Positions 1 through 9,600 of a stretch of DNA of 64,000 bases are shown here, in pieces. A model generated the notes under the pieces. The model made no database searches. It was given only the letters and a program-made list of their open reading frames with translations, and was not told where the DNA came from. Source of the DNA: Nitrosomonas sp. Nm84 (GTDB taxonomy: Bacteria > Pseudomonadota > Gammaproteobacteria > Burkholderiales > Nitrosomonadaceae); assembly GCF_003201565.1 (NCBI RefSeq), contig NZ_QJJP01000001.1, positions 232,392 through 296,391 on the forward strand, read 5' to 3'. A program made the position numbers and the translations under genes. The stretch's first letter is position 1. The number at the start of each line of letters is the position of its first letter.

Positions 1-172
1 CCAATGGCATCACGTCATCCACTCCAGCCGTATCCTGAACGGTAATCGCAGTCACGATAGATAATGGGTGACAGCCCATACTGGCAATGGTGAGCACATC
101 AGCCTGAAGGCCGGCTCCGCCACTGGGATCGTTGGCTGCAAAAGAAAGTACAATTGGGGGTGGCTGTAACAT
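1..172 (-). CDS. thiD: Hydroxymethylpyrimidine/phosphomethylpyrimidine kinase, N-terminal part (cut by window edge)
   Basis: Translating the minus strand from the ATG at 172 gives 57 codons that run off the left edge without a stop. The piece begins MLQPPPIVLSFAANDPSGGA and continues with GLQAD, then TVQDT, which are the N-terminal landmarks of ThiD. ThiD phosphorylates HMP and HMP-P in the cytoplasm during thiamine pyrimidine synthesis. In the family the segment before DPSGGAGLQAD is usually AGSD; here it is FAAND, a mild variant. The gene is divergent from the rubredoxin gene, with only about 50 bp between the starts, so the two promoters must sit in that short gap. The identification rests on the first 57 residues only. 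Confidence 0.85.
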   Translation of the reverse strand, partial: MLQPPPIVLSFAANDPSGGAGLQADVLTIASMGCHPLSIVTAITVQDTAGVDDVMPL

Positions 173-224
173 GCATTAATACCGTAAAATATCATTTTAA
201 CCTAAAAGGAAATTGCTATCTATC

Positions 225-413
225 ATGCCTACCGAAGAGAATCGCGAATACAATCGTTATATGTGTTTAATTTGCGGCTACATCTATGATGAGGCCTTGG
301 GATCTCCTGACGAAGGCATTGCACCGGGCACGCGCTGGGAAGATGTGCCGATCAATTGGACCTGCCCGGAATGCGGCGCTCGTAAAGAAGATTTTGAGAT
401 GGTAAAAATTTAA
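225..413 (+). CDS. Rubredoxin
   Basis: This 62-residue protein is a small cytoplasmic one-electron carrier with a single Fe(Cys)4 centre. The two CxxC knuckles are visible as C14/C17 (MCLICGYIYD) and C47/C50 (WTCPECGARKEDF), with the usual GIAPGTRWEDVP segment between them. I chose the ATG at 225. A TTG at 213 would add four residues but lies only about 2 nt after the AAAAGGA ribosome-binding site at 203-210, too close. The 14-nt spacing to the chosen ATG is itself a little long. The stop codon touches the ATG of the glyoxalase gene (TAAATG), so the two are almost certainly co-transcribed. The electron partner cannot be deduced. Confidence 0.93.
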   Translation: MPTEENREYNRYMCLICGYIYDEALGSPDEGIAPGTRWEDVPINWTCPECGARKEDFEMVKI

Positions 414-803
414 ATGCGTATTTTGCATACGATGCTTCGAGTCGGCGATCTCGAAAAATCCTTGGCGTTTTATACGCAAGTATTGGGTATGAAACTACTG
501 CGCCGCAAAGATTATCCCGATGGCAAATTTACCCTTGCTTTTGTGGGCTACCAGGACGAAGCGAACGGTACTGTTCTGGAATTAACGCACAATTGGGATA
601 CTCCTTCCTATCACCTTGGCGAAGGGTTTGGTCACATTGCCATTGAAGTGGATGATGCTTATCAAGCGTGTGAAAATACCAAAAAGCTCGGTGGAAAAGT
701 AACGCGCGAAGCGGGTCCGATGAAGCACGGTGCAACGATCATCGCGTTTATAGAAGACCCCGATGGCTATAAAATAGAATTTATTCAGAAAAAAACAGTT
801 TGA
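414..803 (+). CDS. gloA: Lactoylglutathione lyase (glyoxalase I)
   Basis: The enzyme converts the methylglyoxal-glutathione hemithioacetal into S-lactoylglutathione, the first step of methylglyoxal detoxification in the cytoplasm. At 129 residues it has the usual length of the nickel-type bacterial enzyme. The four metal ligands fall where the family has them: H5 (RILHTMLRV), E56 (VLELTHN), H74 (GFGHIAIEV) and E122 (YKIEFIQ). The pattern [20 protein letters not shown] and the C-terminal [11 protein letters not shown] are family signatures. It starts immediately after the rubredoxin stop, so translation is probably coupled. No terminator was seen downstream; the next gene is convergent. Confidence 0.96.
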   Translation: MRILHTMLRVGDLEKSLAFYTQVLGMKLLRRKDYPDGKFTLAFVGYQDEANGTVLELTHNWDTPSYHLGEGFGHIAIEVDDAYQACENTKKLGGKVTREAGPMKHGATIIAFIEDPDGYKIEFIQKKTV

Positions 804-848
804 TCTCAAAAAGGTGCGAATCACAGTTCAGTGACACACTTTCTCAAG

Positions 849-1553
849 CTATCCATGCAGTAAGAAAATGGTTGGTATCTTATTGATATCCGGTAAAGAA
901 CGGCGCCATTGTTGAATGGGCTTGGTAGCAATCAGTTCACTGGAGAATGTTAAGTGGCTTGCAATACACAAATCGGTATTATCAGAACACACTGACATCA
1001 ACTGACCTAACAATTTTTGATTGCGATAAGGCGCTTCAATAAATATTTGTGTTTGATCTCGGCTAATCGATAATTTCTCGAGCTCCATTATTTTGCTTGC
1101 ACGCGCCTCATGCTCGATCGGCAAATAGCCATGAAAAGCAAAGCATTGGCCATTCAGACCTGATGCCATCAAAGCCAGCAATATCGATGAAGGTCCGACC
1201 AGTGGCACCACCGTAATGTTGTTTTTATGCGCCAACCGGATTAACCCGGCACCGGGATCTGCCACTGCCGGACAACCCGCTTCAGATAATAAACCTACAT
1301 CGTGTCCCGCCAATAACGGATCCAGCAGAGCCAACAAATCCTTAGCGAGTGTATGCTCGTTCAAAGACTGCATATGCAATTCTTGCAGTGCATATTTAGA
1401 ATTAATCTGCTTGAGAAACTGCCTGGCAGTTTTTGGATGCTCAACAATGAAATAAGCAATTTCAGCAATACGCTGTTGTACTGCCAGCGGCAATACCCAT
1501 GCGACATCTTCTGAACTGATGGGTGCCGGAATCAGATACAGCTTGCCCGTCAT
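849..1553 (-). CDS. SAM-dependent methyltransferase, tetrapyrrole-methylase (RsmI-like) family
   Basis: This 234-residue protein has the tetrapyrrole methylase fold. The N-terminus GKLYLIPAPIS corresponds to the family strand-1 motif. A glycine/proline-rich segment, LLSEAGCPAVADPGAGLIRL at about 88-107, and GPSSILLALMASGLNG at about 120-135 form the S-adenosylmethionine and substrate pocket. RsmI, which 2'-O-methylates C1402 of 16S rRNA, carries the same motifs but is normally near 280 residues. This shorter form lacks the long C-terminal part and resembles the smaller paralogue group, so I do not assign rsmI. It is followed on the same strand by the rubredoxin/gloA pair in convergent orientation, and apaG lies just upstream, about 60 bp away. 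Its substrate is unknown. Confidence 0.8.
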   Translation of the reverse strand: MTGKLYLIPAPISSEDVAWVLPLAVQQRIAEIAYFIVEHPKTARQFLKQINSKYALQELHMQSLNEHTLAKDLLALLDPLLAGHDVGLLSEAGCPAVADPGAGLIRLAHKNNITVVPLVGPSSILLALMASGLNGQCFAFHGYLPIEHEARASKIMELEKLSISRDQTQIFIEAPYRNQKLLGQLMSVCSDNTDLCIASHLTFSSELIATKPIQQWRRSLPDINKIPTIFLLHG

Positions 1554-1610
1554 CGAAATGCCCGCAATCTTAAGGCATCGCGCATAACAGCCCGTCGAAG
1601 CAGAAGTATA

Positions 1611-1994
1611 TTAGTGCAGAATTCTGGGTGCACTCAGAATAAACTCCGGTATGGCGACATCAAAATGAACGCCATCCTCTGCTGCCATCTGATAGCTTCC
1701 TCTCATAGATCCCACCGGCGTTGAGATCACTGTGCCACTGGTGTACTCAAAGCTATCGCCCGGTTTAAGCAATGGCTGCTCACCGACAACGCCTAATCCA
1801 CGCACTTCCTGAATGGTGCCATCACCATTATTGATAATCCAATGTCTGCTGATTAATTGAGACGCCACCGTACCCGTGTTTGCAATGGTTATGGTGTACG
1901 CAAACACATGCCGATCAGACTCCTCATCAGACTGGTCGGGCAAATATATTGTGCGGATACTGATATCAATATCGTATTTTTTATTTTCAGTCAT
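1611..1994 (-). CDS. apaG: ApaG (Co2+/Mg2+ efflux-associated protein)
   Basis: At 127 residues this matches ApaG in length and sequence. The diagnostic segments are FAYTITIANTG (about 31-41), SRHWIINNGDG (about 49-59), VRGLGVVGEQPLLKPG (about 64-79) and the central SGTVISTPVGSMRGSYQM. ApaG is a soluble immunoglobulin-like beta-sandwich protein. In enterobacteria it is genetically linked to cobalt resistance and magnesium efflux, but its biochemical role is not settled. The gene is divergent from rpe with about 150 bp between them, where both promoters must lie. Confidence 0.93.
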   Translation of the reverse strand: MTENKKYDIDISIRTIYLPDQSDEESDRHVFAYTITIANTGTVASQLISRHWIINNGDGTIQEVRGLGVVGEQPLLKPGDSFEYTSGTVISTPVGSMRGSYQMAAEDGVHFDVAIPEFILSAPRILH

Positions 1995-2143
1995 ATTTTA
2001 ATTTCACGCTATTTTTGGGTACTGTATCAAGAAAAAGTGAAAAAGCGTACTTTAAGATTAATTTACTGATAAATCTTTATCTCTTTTACGCGCAATCCAC
2101 CATTTGCGGTTAAAATAACAGCTTTGCTCATTGAGAGGCTGTC

Positions 2144-2821
2144 ATGTATCGCATCGCACCCAGTATTCTTTCCGCTAATTTCGCCAAACTTGGCGATGAA
2201 ATCACCGCCGTTATTGATTCAGGCGCAGACATTATTCATTTTGATGTCATGGATAATCATTACGTCCCGAATCTCACCATCGGCCCCTTGGTATGCGAAG
2301 CTATTCGCCCTGTCACCGATGCCATGATTGATGTGCATTTGATGGTTGAACCTGTTGATCGTATTATTCCAGATTTTGCCAAAGCTGGCGCCAATATCAT
2401 TTCATTCCACCCGGAAGCATCCAATCATATTGACCGCACCATCGGATTGATCAAAGAGCAAGGTTGTAAAGCAGGCCTGGTATTTAACCCGGCGACACCA
2501 TTGCATTATCTGGATCACGTGCTCGACAAACTGGATTTGATTCTGATAATGTCGGTTAATCCTGGTTTCGGCGGGCAAAAATTTATCCCTGAAGCACTCA
2601 ACAAACTGCGTGCGGTTAGAAAACGCATCGACGCCAGCGGCAAAGACATCCTGCTGGAAATTGATGGCGGTGTTAAAGTGGATAATATTGCTGAAATCGC
2701 TCGCGCCGGCGCCGATACGTTTGTCGCAGGATCGGCTATTTATCAAGCCGGCAAAGATACTGACCCGCATCGTTATGACACCGTACTGACGGCATTTCGC
2801 GCTGAATTAGCGAAGGTATAA
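2144..2821 (+). CDS. rpe: Ribulose-phosphate 3-epimerase
   Basis: The enzyme interconverts ribulose 5-phosphate and xylulose 5-phosphate in the pentose phosphate and Calvin cycles. The 225-residue TIM barrel shows the metal and catalytic residues at H32 and D34 (IIHFDVMDN), H65 (DVHLMVEP) and D174 (LEIDGGVK). The phosphate-binding loops SVNPGFGGQ (about 137-145) and FVAGSAIY are present. A GAGAGG-like ribosome-binding site precedes the ATG. The order rpe-gph-trpE is common in betaproteobacteria, and here the three follow closely on one strand. In an autotroph, rpe and the phosphatase next to it both serve the Calvin cycle. Confidence 0.97.
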   Translation: MYRIAPSILSANFAKLGDEITAVIDSGADIIHFDVMDNHYVPNLTIGPLVCEAIRPVTDAMIDVHLMVEPVDRIIPDFAKAGANIISFHPEASNHIDRTIGLIKEQGCKAGLVFNPATPLHYLDHVLDKLDLILIMSVNPGFGGQKFIPEALNKLRAVRKRIDASGKDILLEIDGGVKVDNIAEIARAGADTFVAGSAIYQAGKDTDPHRYDTVLTAFRAELAKV

Positions 2822-2867
2822 CTCACCCGAAAAATCTTTAAGCTGATTGCTATTTCCCATTATTCAC

Positions 2868-3596
2868 ATGAACCATAGTCCTTTTAGCAACGCAAATACC
2901 ACGGTGAAAAATATTGAATTGCCTTTGTCCGTCAAAGTGATCATGATCGATCTGGATGGCACGCTGCTGGATACGGCCGAAGATCTGGCATTAGCCGCAA
3001 ACCTGATGTTAAAAGATTTAGGCATGCCGGAACAATCAACGTCGACGATCCGTTCCTATATCGGCAAAGGCATCCACAAGCTGGTAAAACGCACATTAAC
3101 TGGTCAACTCGACAGTGAACCCGATGCTGCTTTATTCGCCAAAGCGCTACCCATTTACGAAAAGCATTACGCCGACCATTTAAGTGTCAATACGCGCCCG
3201 TACCCAGGTGTGGTGGAAGGCATTAAAGCCATGAAACAAGCAGGTTTCAGGCTGGCTTGCATCACCAACAAAGCGGCAGCATTCACGCTGCCGTTGCTAC
3301 ATGCAACCGGACTGCATGATCAATTCGAGATTGTACTATCCGGTGACAGCCTGCCGAAGAAAAAGCCGGATCCCATGCCACTGACGCATATCTGTAAACA
3401 CTTTGATGCACAACCGCATGAAGCGCTATTAATCGGCGATTCACTGAACGACGCCATTGCCGCCAGAGCCGCCGGTTGCCATGTGTTCTGCGTGCCCTAT
3501 GGCTATAACGAGGGACGCAATGTATACGAACTTGATTGCGATGCGATTGTGGAGTCTCTGTTGGATGCATCCAAGCTGATTCAACGATTAGCTTAG
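2868..3596 (+). CDS. gph: Phosphoglycolate phosphatase (HAD superfamily)
   Basis: The protein hydrolyses 2-phosphoglycolate, the product of the oxygenase reaction of RuBisCO and of DNA-end repair. The HAD motif I is DLDGTLLDT, with nucleophile and acid/base D28 and D30. Motif II is ITNKA, and motif III/IV is KKKPDPMPL followed by IGDSLNDAIAARAAGC. The length (242 residues) is a little above the family norm because of an N-terminal extension of about 20 residues before the first strand. I took the ATG at 2868; the TTG at 2847 has no better ribosome-binding site. It lies between rpe and trpE with 46-bp and 12-bp gaps, so a single transcript is likely. Confidence 0.93.
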   Translation: MNHSPFSNANTTVKNIELPLSVKVIMIDLDGTLLDTAEDLALAANLMLKDLGMPEQSTSTIRSYIGKGIHKLVKRTLTGQLDSEPDAALFAKALPIYEKHYADHLSVNTRPYPGVVEGIKAMKQAGFRLACITNKAAAFTLPLLHATGLHDQFEIVLSGDSLPKKKPDPMPLTHICKHFDAQPHEALLIGDSLNDAIAARAAGCHVFCVPYGYNEGRNVYELDCDAIVESLLDASKLIQRLA

Positions 3597-3608
3597 CAGC
3601 CACCCAAA

Positions 3609-5081
3609 ATGACCGAAGCGGAATTCAACCAGCTTGCGCAACAAGGATACAACCGCATTCCGGTCGTCCTGGAAACTTTTGCCGATCTCGACACGCCCCT
3701 GTCCATTTATCTAAAACTGGCTAACCAGCCCTATTCCTATTTATTGGAATCGGTCCAAGGCGGGGAACGTTTCGGTCGATTTTCATTCATTGGCTTACCT
3801 GCAACAACACGCATCGAAGCGCGCGACAACACAGTGACCACGATAAATCACGATAAATCGGAAACCATCATCGTTGACGACACGTTGTCTTTTATCGAAT
3901 CTTATTTGGCGCAATTCAAGGTAGCGCCTTGTCCCGCAGGAATATCGCGTTTTTGTGGCGGATTAGTGGGTTACTTCTCATACGATACCGTACGGTATAT
4001 CGAGCATAAGCTCAAAGGCCACGCAAAGCCGGATACCTTGAACACGCCGGATGTTTTATTGTTATTGTCGGAAGAATTGGCGGTAGTGGATAATCTTTCC
4101 AGCAAGCTGTATCTGATTGTTTATGTGAATCCACAAGATAAAGATGCCTATCAATCCGGGCGCAATCGCTTAAAAACTTTATTGTCAAAACTACGCCAAT
4201 CCATAGCAATTCCAACAGAACAAGCGGTTGCTTCCAGTGCCGCTGTTTCCGAGTTCCCTGAAGCGGATTTCAAAGCCGCGGTTGAACGAGCGAAGCGCTA
4301 TATTTTTGATGGCGACATCATGCAAGTCGTGCTGTCTCAGCGCACCAGCAAACCCTTTAATGCATCTCCATTGGCACTCTATCGCGCGTTACGCAGCCTC
4401 AATCCGTCACCCTATATGTTCTTCTATCATTTTGATGATTTTCATGTCGTGGGCGCTTCGCCGGAAATATTGGTGCGTCTTGAAGGTGATACGGTTACTG
4501 TTCGTCCGATTGCAGGTACGCGCCCTCGTGGTAAAAACCCCCAACAAGACGCCGAACTGGCAGCGGACCTGTTGGCCGATCCGAAAGAAATCGCCGAACA
4601 CGTCATGCTCATGGACTTGGGCCGTAATGACATTGGCCGCGTCGCACAAACCGGCACTGTAAAAGTAACGGAAAAGATGCAAATAGAAAATTATTCGCAT
4701 GTTATGCACATCGTTTCCAATGTGGAAGGTAAATTAAAACCCGAACTCAGTGCAATTGACGTGCTGCGCGCCACGTTTCCGGCAGGAACCGTCAGCGGCG
4801 CCCCCAAAGTTCGCGCCATGGAAATCATCGATGAACTTGAAATTTCCAAGCGTGGCGTTTATGCCGGCGCAGTCGGTTATCTCGGGTTTAATGGCGACAT
4901 GGATTTGGCGATTGCAATCCGTACCGGCGTAATCAAGGATGGCCAGTTACATGTCCAGGCAGGCGCGGGAATCGTCGCCGATTCGATCCCACAAAACGAG
5001 TGGATTGAAACGCAGAATAAAGCTAAAGCATTACTGCGCGCTGCAGAAATTGCCGAGAATGGATTGGATAGTAAGATCTAG
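3609..5081 (+). CDS. trpE: Anthranilate synthase component I
   Basis: TrpE makes anthranilate from chorismate using ammonia delivered by the TrpG glutaminase. The 490-residue protein has the N-terminal tryptophan-feedback element LLES at 45-48. The chorismate-binding domain shows [58 protein letters not shown] and [13 protein letters not shown]. The family's catalytic residues lie in these blocks. It begins 12 bp after gph. The partners trpG/trpD, which commonly follow trpE in this lineage, are absent: the next gene is a convergent CBS-domain gene. Component II must therefore be encoded elsewhere, or the trp operon has been broken here. Confidence 0.97.
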   Translation: MTEAEFNQLAQQGYNRIPVVLETFADLDTPLSIYLKLANQPYSYLLESVQGGERFGRFSFIGLPATTRIEARDNTVTTINHDKSETIIVDDTLSFIESYLAQFKVAPCPAGISRFCGGLVGYFSYDTVRYIEHKLKGHAKPDTLNTPDVLLLLSEELAVVDNLSSKLYLIVYVNPQDKDAYQSGRNRLKTLLSKLRQSIAIPTEQAVASSAAVSEFPEADFKAAVERAKRYIFDGDIMQVVLSQRTSKPFNASPLALYRALRSLNPSPYMFFYHFDDFHVVGASPEILVRLEGDTVTVRPIAGTRPRGKNPQQDAELAADLLADPKEIAEHVMLMDLGRNDIGRVAQTGTVKVTEKMQIENYSHVMHIVSNVEGKLKPELSAIDVLRATFPAGTVSGAPKVRAMEIIDELEISKRGVYAGAVGYLGFNGDMDLAIAIRTGVIKDGQLHVQAGAGIVADSIPQNEWIETQNKAKALLRAAEIAENGLDSKI

Positions 5082-5099
5082 TACTGTTGGCGGTAACGT

Positions 5100-5138
5100 G
5101 CCAGTCGTGATTGAATTCACGACCTGGCTTGTTTGTTT
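5100..5138 (+). terminator. Probable terminator downstream of trpE
   Basis: An inverted repeat (GCCAG-TCGTGA pairing with TCACGACCTGGC, one bulged base, five-base loop) is followed by the T-rich tract TTGTTTGTTT. It sits just 19 bp after the trpE stop, between trpE and the convergent CBS-domain gene. The T-tract is on the plus side, so it would stop trpE transcription. The interrupted T run makes it a moderate rather than a strong call. Confidence 0.5.
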
Positions 5139-5143
5139 CACTG

Positions 5144-5734
5144 CTAATTTGCGATTAATGTAGATTCAATTTCCGCAAAGCTCTTGGCGACATTTGTCTG
5201 TGTGATAACGGTGCCAAGCTGCTTCTCGATTTGCGTCCAGGAGAAAATACCGCATATCCTGGGCAACCCGATGGCAATATCGTCTATCACCAGCGCATGC
5301 AAACGATCACTTTCACGCAAACTGGCCACAATATTACCGACTCTGGCATGCATCACTTCCTCCAGCGGAATGGCTTCCAACTTATTCAGCGATGTCATCA
5401 TATCCATCACCAGAATCTCGTTGTGCTTAACACCTCTTTCTTGAATAAAGCGCATGGGTTTCTCGCCCAGAATATCGGTTGCCGTGATAATTCCAGCCAA
5501 AGAATTGTCATCATTCATCACCAACAATGTGCGCACACCACGTTGCATCATGTAGGTATTGGCAATTTCCATTGTGACACTTGGCGCGATGACCGCTGCC
5601 TGTATTTTACGCAAATCAGTCATCACTTCAGAAGCGGGTGAATCAAATGTCACCGAATTTGGCGATGCAGGTTTGGAAACCTGTACGGTACCCGCCAAAT
5701 ACTGTACAGCAAGAGATTTATATTCATTCATCAT
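5144..5734 (-). CDS. CBS-domain pair protein
   Basis: This 196-residue soluble protein contains two CBS motifs. One is near residues 25-95, around the DLRKIQAAVIAPSVT to MNDDNSLAGIITATDIL segment. The second is near 105-185, around VMHARVGNIVASLRESDRLHALVIDDIA to RICGIFSWTQIEKQLG. CBS pairs bind adenine nucleotides and act as energy or redox sensors, but no partner domain is present, so the output is unknown. The ATG at 5734 is chosen because GAGGAG lies at 5743-5748 with an 8-nt spacer; the upstream in-frame GTG at 5743 overlaps that site. The gene converges on trpE. Immediately upstream, about 125 bp away, is a fragment of a dacB 3' end. Confidence 0.85.
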   Translation of the reverse strand: MMNEYKSLAVQYLAGTVQVSKPASPNSVTFDSPASEVMTDLRKIQAAVIAPSVTMEIANTYMMQRGVRTLLVMNDDNSLAGIITATDILGEKPMRFIQERGVKHNEILVMDMMTSLNKLEAIPLEEVMHARVGNIVASLRESDRLHALVIDDIAIGLPRICGIFSWTQIEKQLGTVITQTNVAKSFAEIESTLIAN

Positions 5735-5861
5735 GTTACGCACTCCTCAATTTAGAGTTGAAGGAAATCGCCCGACTTCAAAATAGATCGTCTACCTTGA
5801 GCTGGCACTCTACGCTGAAAAGAATTTTGAATCAATAGGCCTGACATCGGTAGGGAAATGA

Positions 5862-5940
5862 TCATGGCCGATCATAAATCCAGTGCACCAGCGCATCCAT
5901 CGCAGCCCGGGATTGTTCGGCCTGATCGTGATTGATAGAA
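5862..5940 (-). pseudogene. Displaced 3'-end fragment of a dacB gene
   Basis: On the minus strand, codons 5939 down to 5862 read SINHDQAEQSRAAMDALV followed by HWIYDRP and a TGA stop. The intact dacB at 11224 ends VNHDKAGQSRIAMDALV followed by RWVYDRP and TAG. Over the 23 residues from NHD to the end, 18 are identical. Over about 74 bp roughly 64 bases match, in the same orientation. Many differences are synonymous or conservative, so this is an old or foreign copy rather than a recent tandem duplication. Nothing resembling dacB continues beyond 5940, so only the tail survives. Confidence 0.8.
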
Positions 5941-6268
5941 AATCAAGCGAATAAAAAAGATTCCAGAAAATTTTTCTTACTATGTGGTTTTTCTCAGCTA
6001 ACAGGCCTTTGAGAAATGTTTTCGAGGCAATCGATACCAGGCAAAAACAAGCGAGAAAGCGCAGTTTATGCGTAACAAATGAGCATTTGTTGAACCTGTT
6101 TTTAACACCTTAGCGGCAACGCAGATAGTTTTTCAACGGCCTCCCTTATTCTATCAACTTAAATTACTACAATCTCCGCGCTGGTCATGACCAACCCAGC
6201 ACTGAGTATTGCAACCTGTACTGCGGCCGTAGCACCACTACCATCAGCATCATATAACAAAGCTCCCG
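5941..6268. other. Non-coding stretch inside the island's left edge
   Basis: I find no credible gene here. The stretch from about 6000 to 6160 looks like a structured, mobile-element-type non-coding block, more GC-balanced than its AT-rich right flank and ending near the phrase TTTTTCAACGGCCTCCC. I could not assign it to a known IS end. It contains the perfect inverted repeat listed separately. Confidence 0.4.
6074..6091. repeat. Perfect 8-bp-arm inverted repeat
   Basis: AACAAATG-AG-CATTTGTT is a perfect 18-bp inverted repeat with a two-base centre, inside a non-coding block. It could be a binding site, a hairpin or part of a mobile-element end. There is no downstream T run, so it does not look like a terminator. 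Confidence 0.55.
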
Positions 6269-6505
6269 TCACAAAGCCACTAGGTATCGGTGATTATGAC
6301 TCATAATCGTTCCATCACACTCCCAATTTGACCATGTGCAAGGATCAATCCCTAATTTTCGGACGGTGATTTTCTGATTCCACCCCAACACTCTCCGTTT
6401 AGCTAACAAAAACTCAGCAATCGAATTAGGATTGTAATTAACAGGATCATAACCAAGAAAATTGATCAAAATCGGTGTCTTGTGATGTATATACCACTGA
6501 AGCAC
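6269..6505 (-). pseudogene. C-terminal remnant of an XRE/HTH-type regulator
   Basis: The 78-codon open frame contains FLGYDPVNYNPNSIAEFLLA then KRRVLGWNQKITVRKLGID and WSNWE. This follows the pattern of small XRE-type helix-turn-helix proteins found on mobile elements, in which an FLGYDP linker separates two HTH halves. The second-half consensus is roughly RRxxLGWxxxxxAxxLGVDxxTWxxWE. Only the second half is present, and the preceding 17 residues do not match the family. The gene therefore appears 5'-truncated and probably dead. It sits at the left side of the island, divergent from the large oxidase gene. Confidence 0.55.
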
Positions 6506-6678
6506 ACAAAGTGATTTTTATCACATCGAAAATTATTCTGATTCTATATGATTCTTTTGGTACGAATTTAAAGAGCAAATTAACAAAACACTTATATAAG
6601 CACCGTTTTCTAAAAGGAAAAGCATATTTCGTACATATATAAAGACATTTGTCACTCAAATTATAATGGAGGTATGCT

Positions 6679-9600
6679 ATGCCATGGAATCCGAATCAAA
6701 TATCAAGTGAGATCCTTGCAGTTCATGCTGCACTCGTACCAAACGGCTTACAAGGTGAAGTAGTTTTGTTTGGAGGCGACGAGCATTGGTCAGCACAACA
6801 AGAAAGTACTGGCAATAACTCGTGGAAAAAAACTCGTGTCTATGACGTTGCCTCGCACTTACTTGTGCCAGGTCAGGTTAAATCGCCAGATTCGGATGTA
6901 TTCTGTGCGCATCACGTATTTACTGGTGATGGCCGTCTACTGATTGCGGGTGGTACCAGCGAGTGGCCAGTAGATAATGACGGCCATGCTCATGACTTAC
7001 CATTTCTTGGGCACAGTCGTTGTTGGCGTTATAATCATATCCAGCGTGAGTGGATTGAGACGACACGACTCAATCGTAATCCGGTACAGCCGGGCGTGTC
7101 ACGTTCTGGGGGGCGTTGGTATCCCGGATTAGTTGCAATGGGAGACGGCTCAGCTGTTGCAATGTTCGGTCACCTTGACCGCGATGACTCCCGCCATCGA
7201 AATACTCTGCCTGAGCGATTCTTCCCTAATTCACAGCAGTGGATTAACCTTCCTGGTGAGATGGCGAAACTAGGAGAACCAAATAAAGACGGACGTAGAT
7301 TTCTTTTTTTTCCTCGTGCTTATGTATTACCCAACGGTAAAATATTTTCATCAACACCATTACCTACAAATTTCACTACACAAATGGATGGTTCGGATGG
7401 GCCTCATTATTCAACCGCATTTGATGTGGCAACCGCCCAATACGTAACGCCACGAGCTTCACTTCCTGATGGAGTTCATGTGAATTGGGACTATCCCGGT
7501 GTCTTACTCCCTCTATTGCCCCGTAATGGACAGTACAATGCTCGATGTATGTATTGGAACGAAAATATACCACGATGGATTGACACCGATGCTGCATCGC
7601 CAATGTGGGTAGATGCGGGTACGAGAAGTGCTTCATTAGCAGCACGGCGCAGAACATATGGCAATGCAATTTTATTACCAACAGCCCAAGTTTGCTTTGT
7701 AGGAGGGGTACATGTGATCAATCCAGAAGATCCAGTCCTGCAAGCAGAAATTTATACACCGGATATTAATTGGAGCAATAACACTTATGGCAATGGCCCT
7801 GGTACTTGGCAGGCAGACTCATCGAATGCAATTAATGTGCGAAATTACCATTCGACAGCACTTTTATTACCGAATGGTAAAGTCTGGGTTGCTGGGGGCA
7901 ATGTTAATGCCAGCAGCGGAAATCCAGATGTTGTGGGCATTAAACAAATTGAACTATATGAACCCCCTTACATCGCTGCACCAAATCGCATTGAAATTCA
8001 AGCTGCACCTAGATTGATTAGCTATGGTGAAGAATTTGAAGTTAGGATTGATCGGAATGCGGGTACCGTAGCTCGTGCAGCTATCATTCGTAATAGCTCA
8101 GTTACACACTCTACCGATAATGATCAGCGTTATGTTGGGCTACAAATTATTTCACATACTGGTAATACTATACGTCTACGTATGCCACCTCACGGTAACG
8201 TTGCTCCCCCTGGCTACTATATGCTATGGATCATCGATACCAATGGGCATCCATGCAAGCTCGCACGATTTTTGCGCGTAGCACATTTATCCTGCCGTGT
8301 TATAGCGGACCGCTCAACATTTTCTGTAGAGGAAGTGCAAGCACTTGGTGGTGGTAATAACGCTCAATTTAGCAATGCCCTGTATGTTGATTTCGATGGA
8401 TTCATCGATTCTGAGCTTTCTGGGATACCAACTTATGCTATCGAATGGCGTGCTGGAAGTGGAACACTTCCAGCGAATCAAGTTCGATTGCAGTTTTCCA
8501 GGCGTTACACCGAAACAAATCCACCGCAACCGGAAATACCCACACGCATTACTTATGCCTTTGATATCATCTTTGAGACAATGGGAGTATTTTCAGGTTG
8601 GCCTGACCCTCGGCGCGAACTAGTCATTAGATTCTCACTAGGTAGACATAGCTGTACAAGCATTATTGAGCTCAGTAAATCACCCAATCCATATATGATC
8701 GATATCAACCCGGTCATACAAAATCCAGCGTGGTTATCAACCGATGTACGAGTATTCAAAGTTCGTATGGGACAATCGCGACTTGGAGTGAGTTTAAATT
8801 CAGCTGGTACAGGACCTTGGGATTTTGTTCGAACAGCAATAAATCGTTTGCGAAGCGGTACCGAAAGTTTCGATTCTTTGCCAGTTGATGGGGAAGATGC
8901 GACTCTTGATGGTGCCTATATGGCAGGCTCGCCTCCGCTACCTTCTTTCAATTTCGTCATCGCTCGTGTTCGATATCGAGCGATTACCACGGCGGCTCAA
9001 GACGTTCGTTGTTTCTTCCGAATGTGTAATGTAGCAGCAACAGGTTTAGAATTCGATCAAAATACCTTGTATCGCCGAACATTAGGTCCATCACCAGTGC
9101 CTCTGTTAGGTATATCCGGCGGAGAAATTGTTAGTATTCCGTTCTTCAATGCACCTCGTATAGAAACGATTAATGGCCAAGCTGGTGCTAATGGAATGGA
9201 TTCTCAAGTCTTAGATCCAAACTACGATATTCAAACCATAACCCCAAATTCATCTGGTGCGGAGGTGGTAGCTTATTTTGGATGCTTCCTCGACATTAAT
9301 TTACCAACTAAGCGCTTTCCGGCATCTCCTAGTGGTAATGGGCCATTTGATGAAAGCTCATCACTAGCTATTCGAGATTTAATACGAAGCTGGCATAACT
9401 GTTTGGTTGCTGAAGTGTATTTCGATGGAGATCCTACTCGTATTGGTGCAGGTCCATCAGATAGTGACAACCTTGCTCAACGGAATCTCGCAATTATTGG
9501 ACTTGAAAACCCAGGTTTAAAGGATTCACGTACAGCTATGCATACATTTGAAATTGCACCGTCGCGAATATCTAAAAAAGATATTGTTCCTTTGTTTGAA

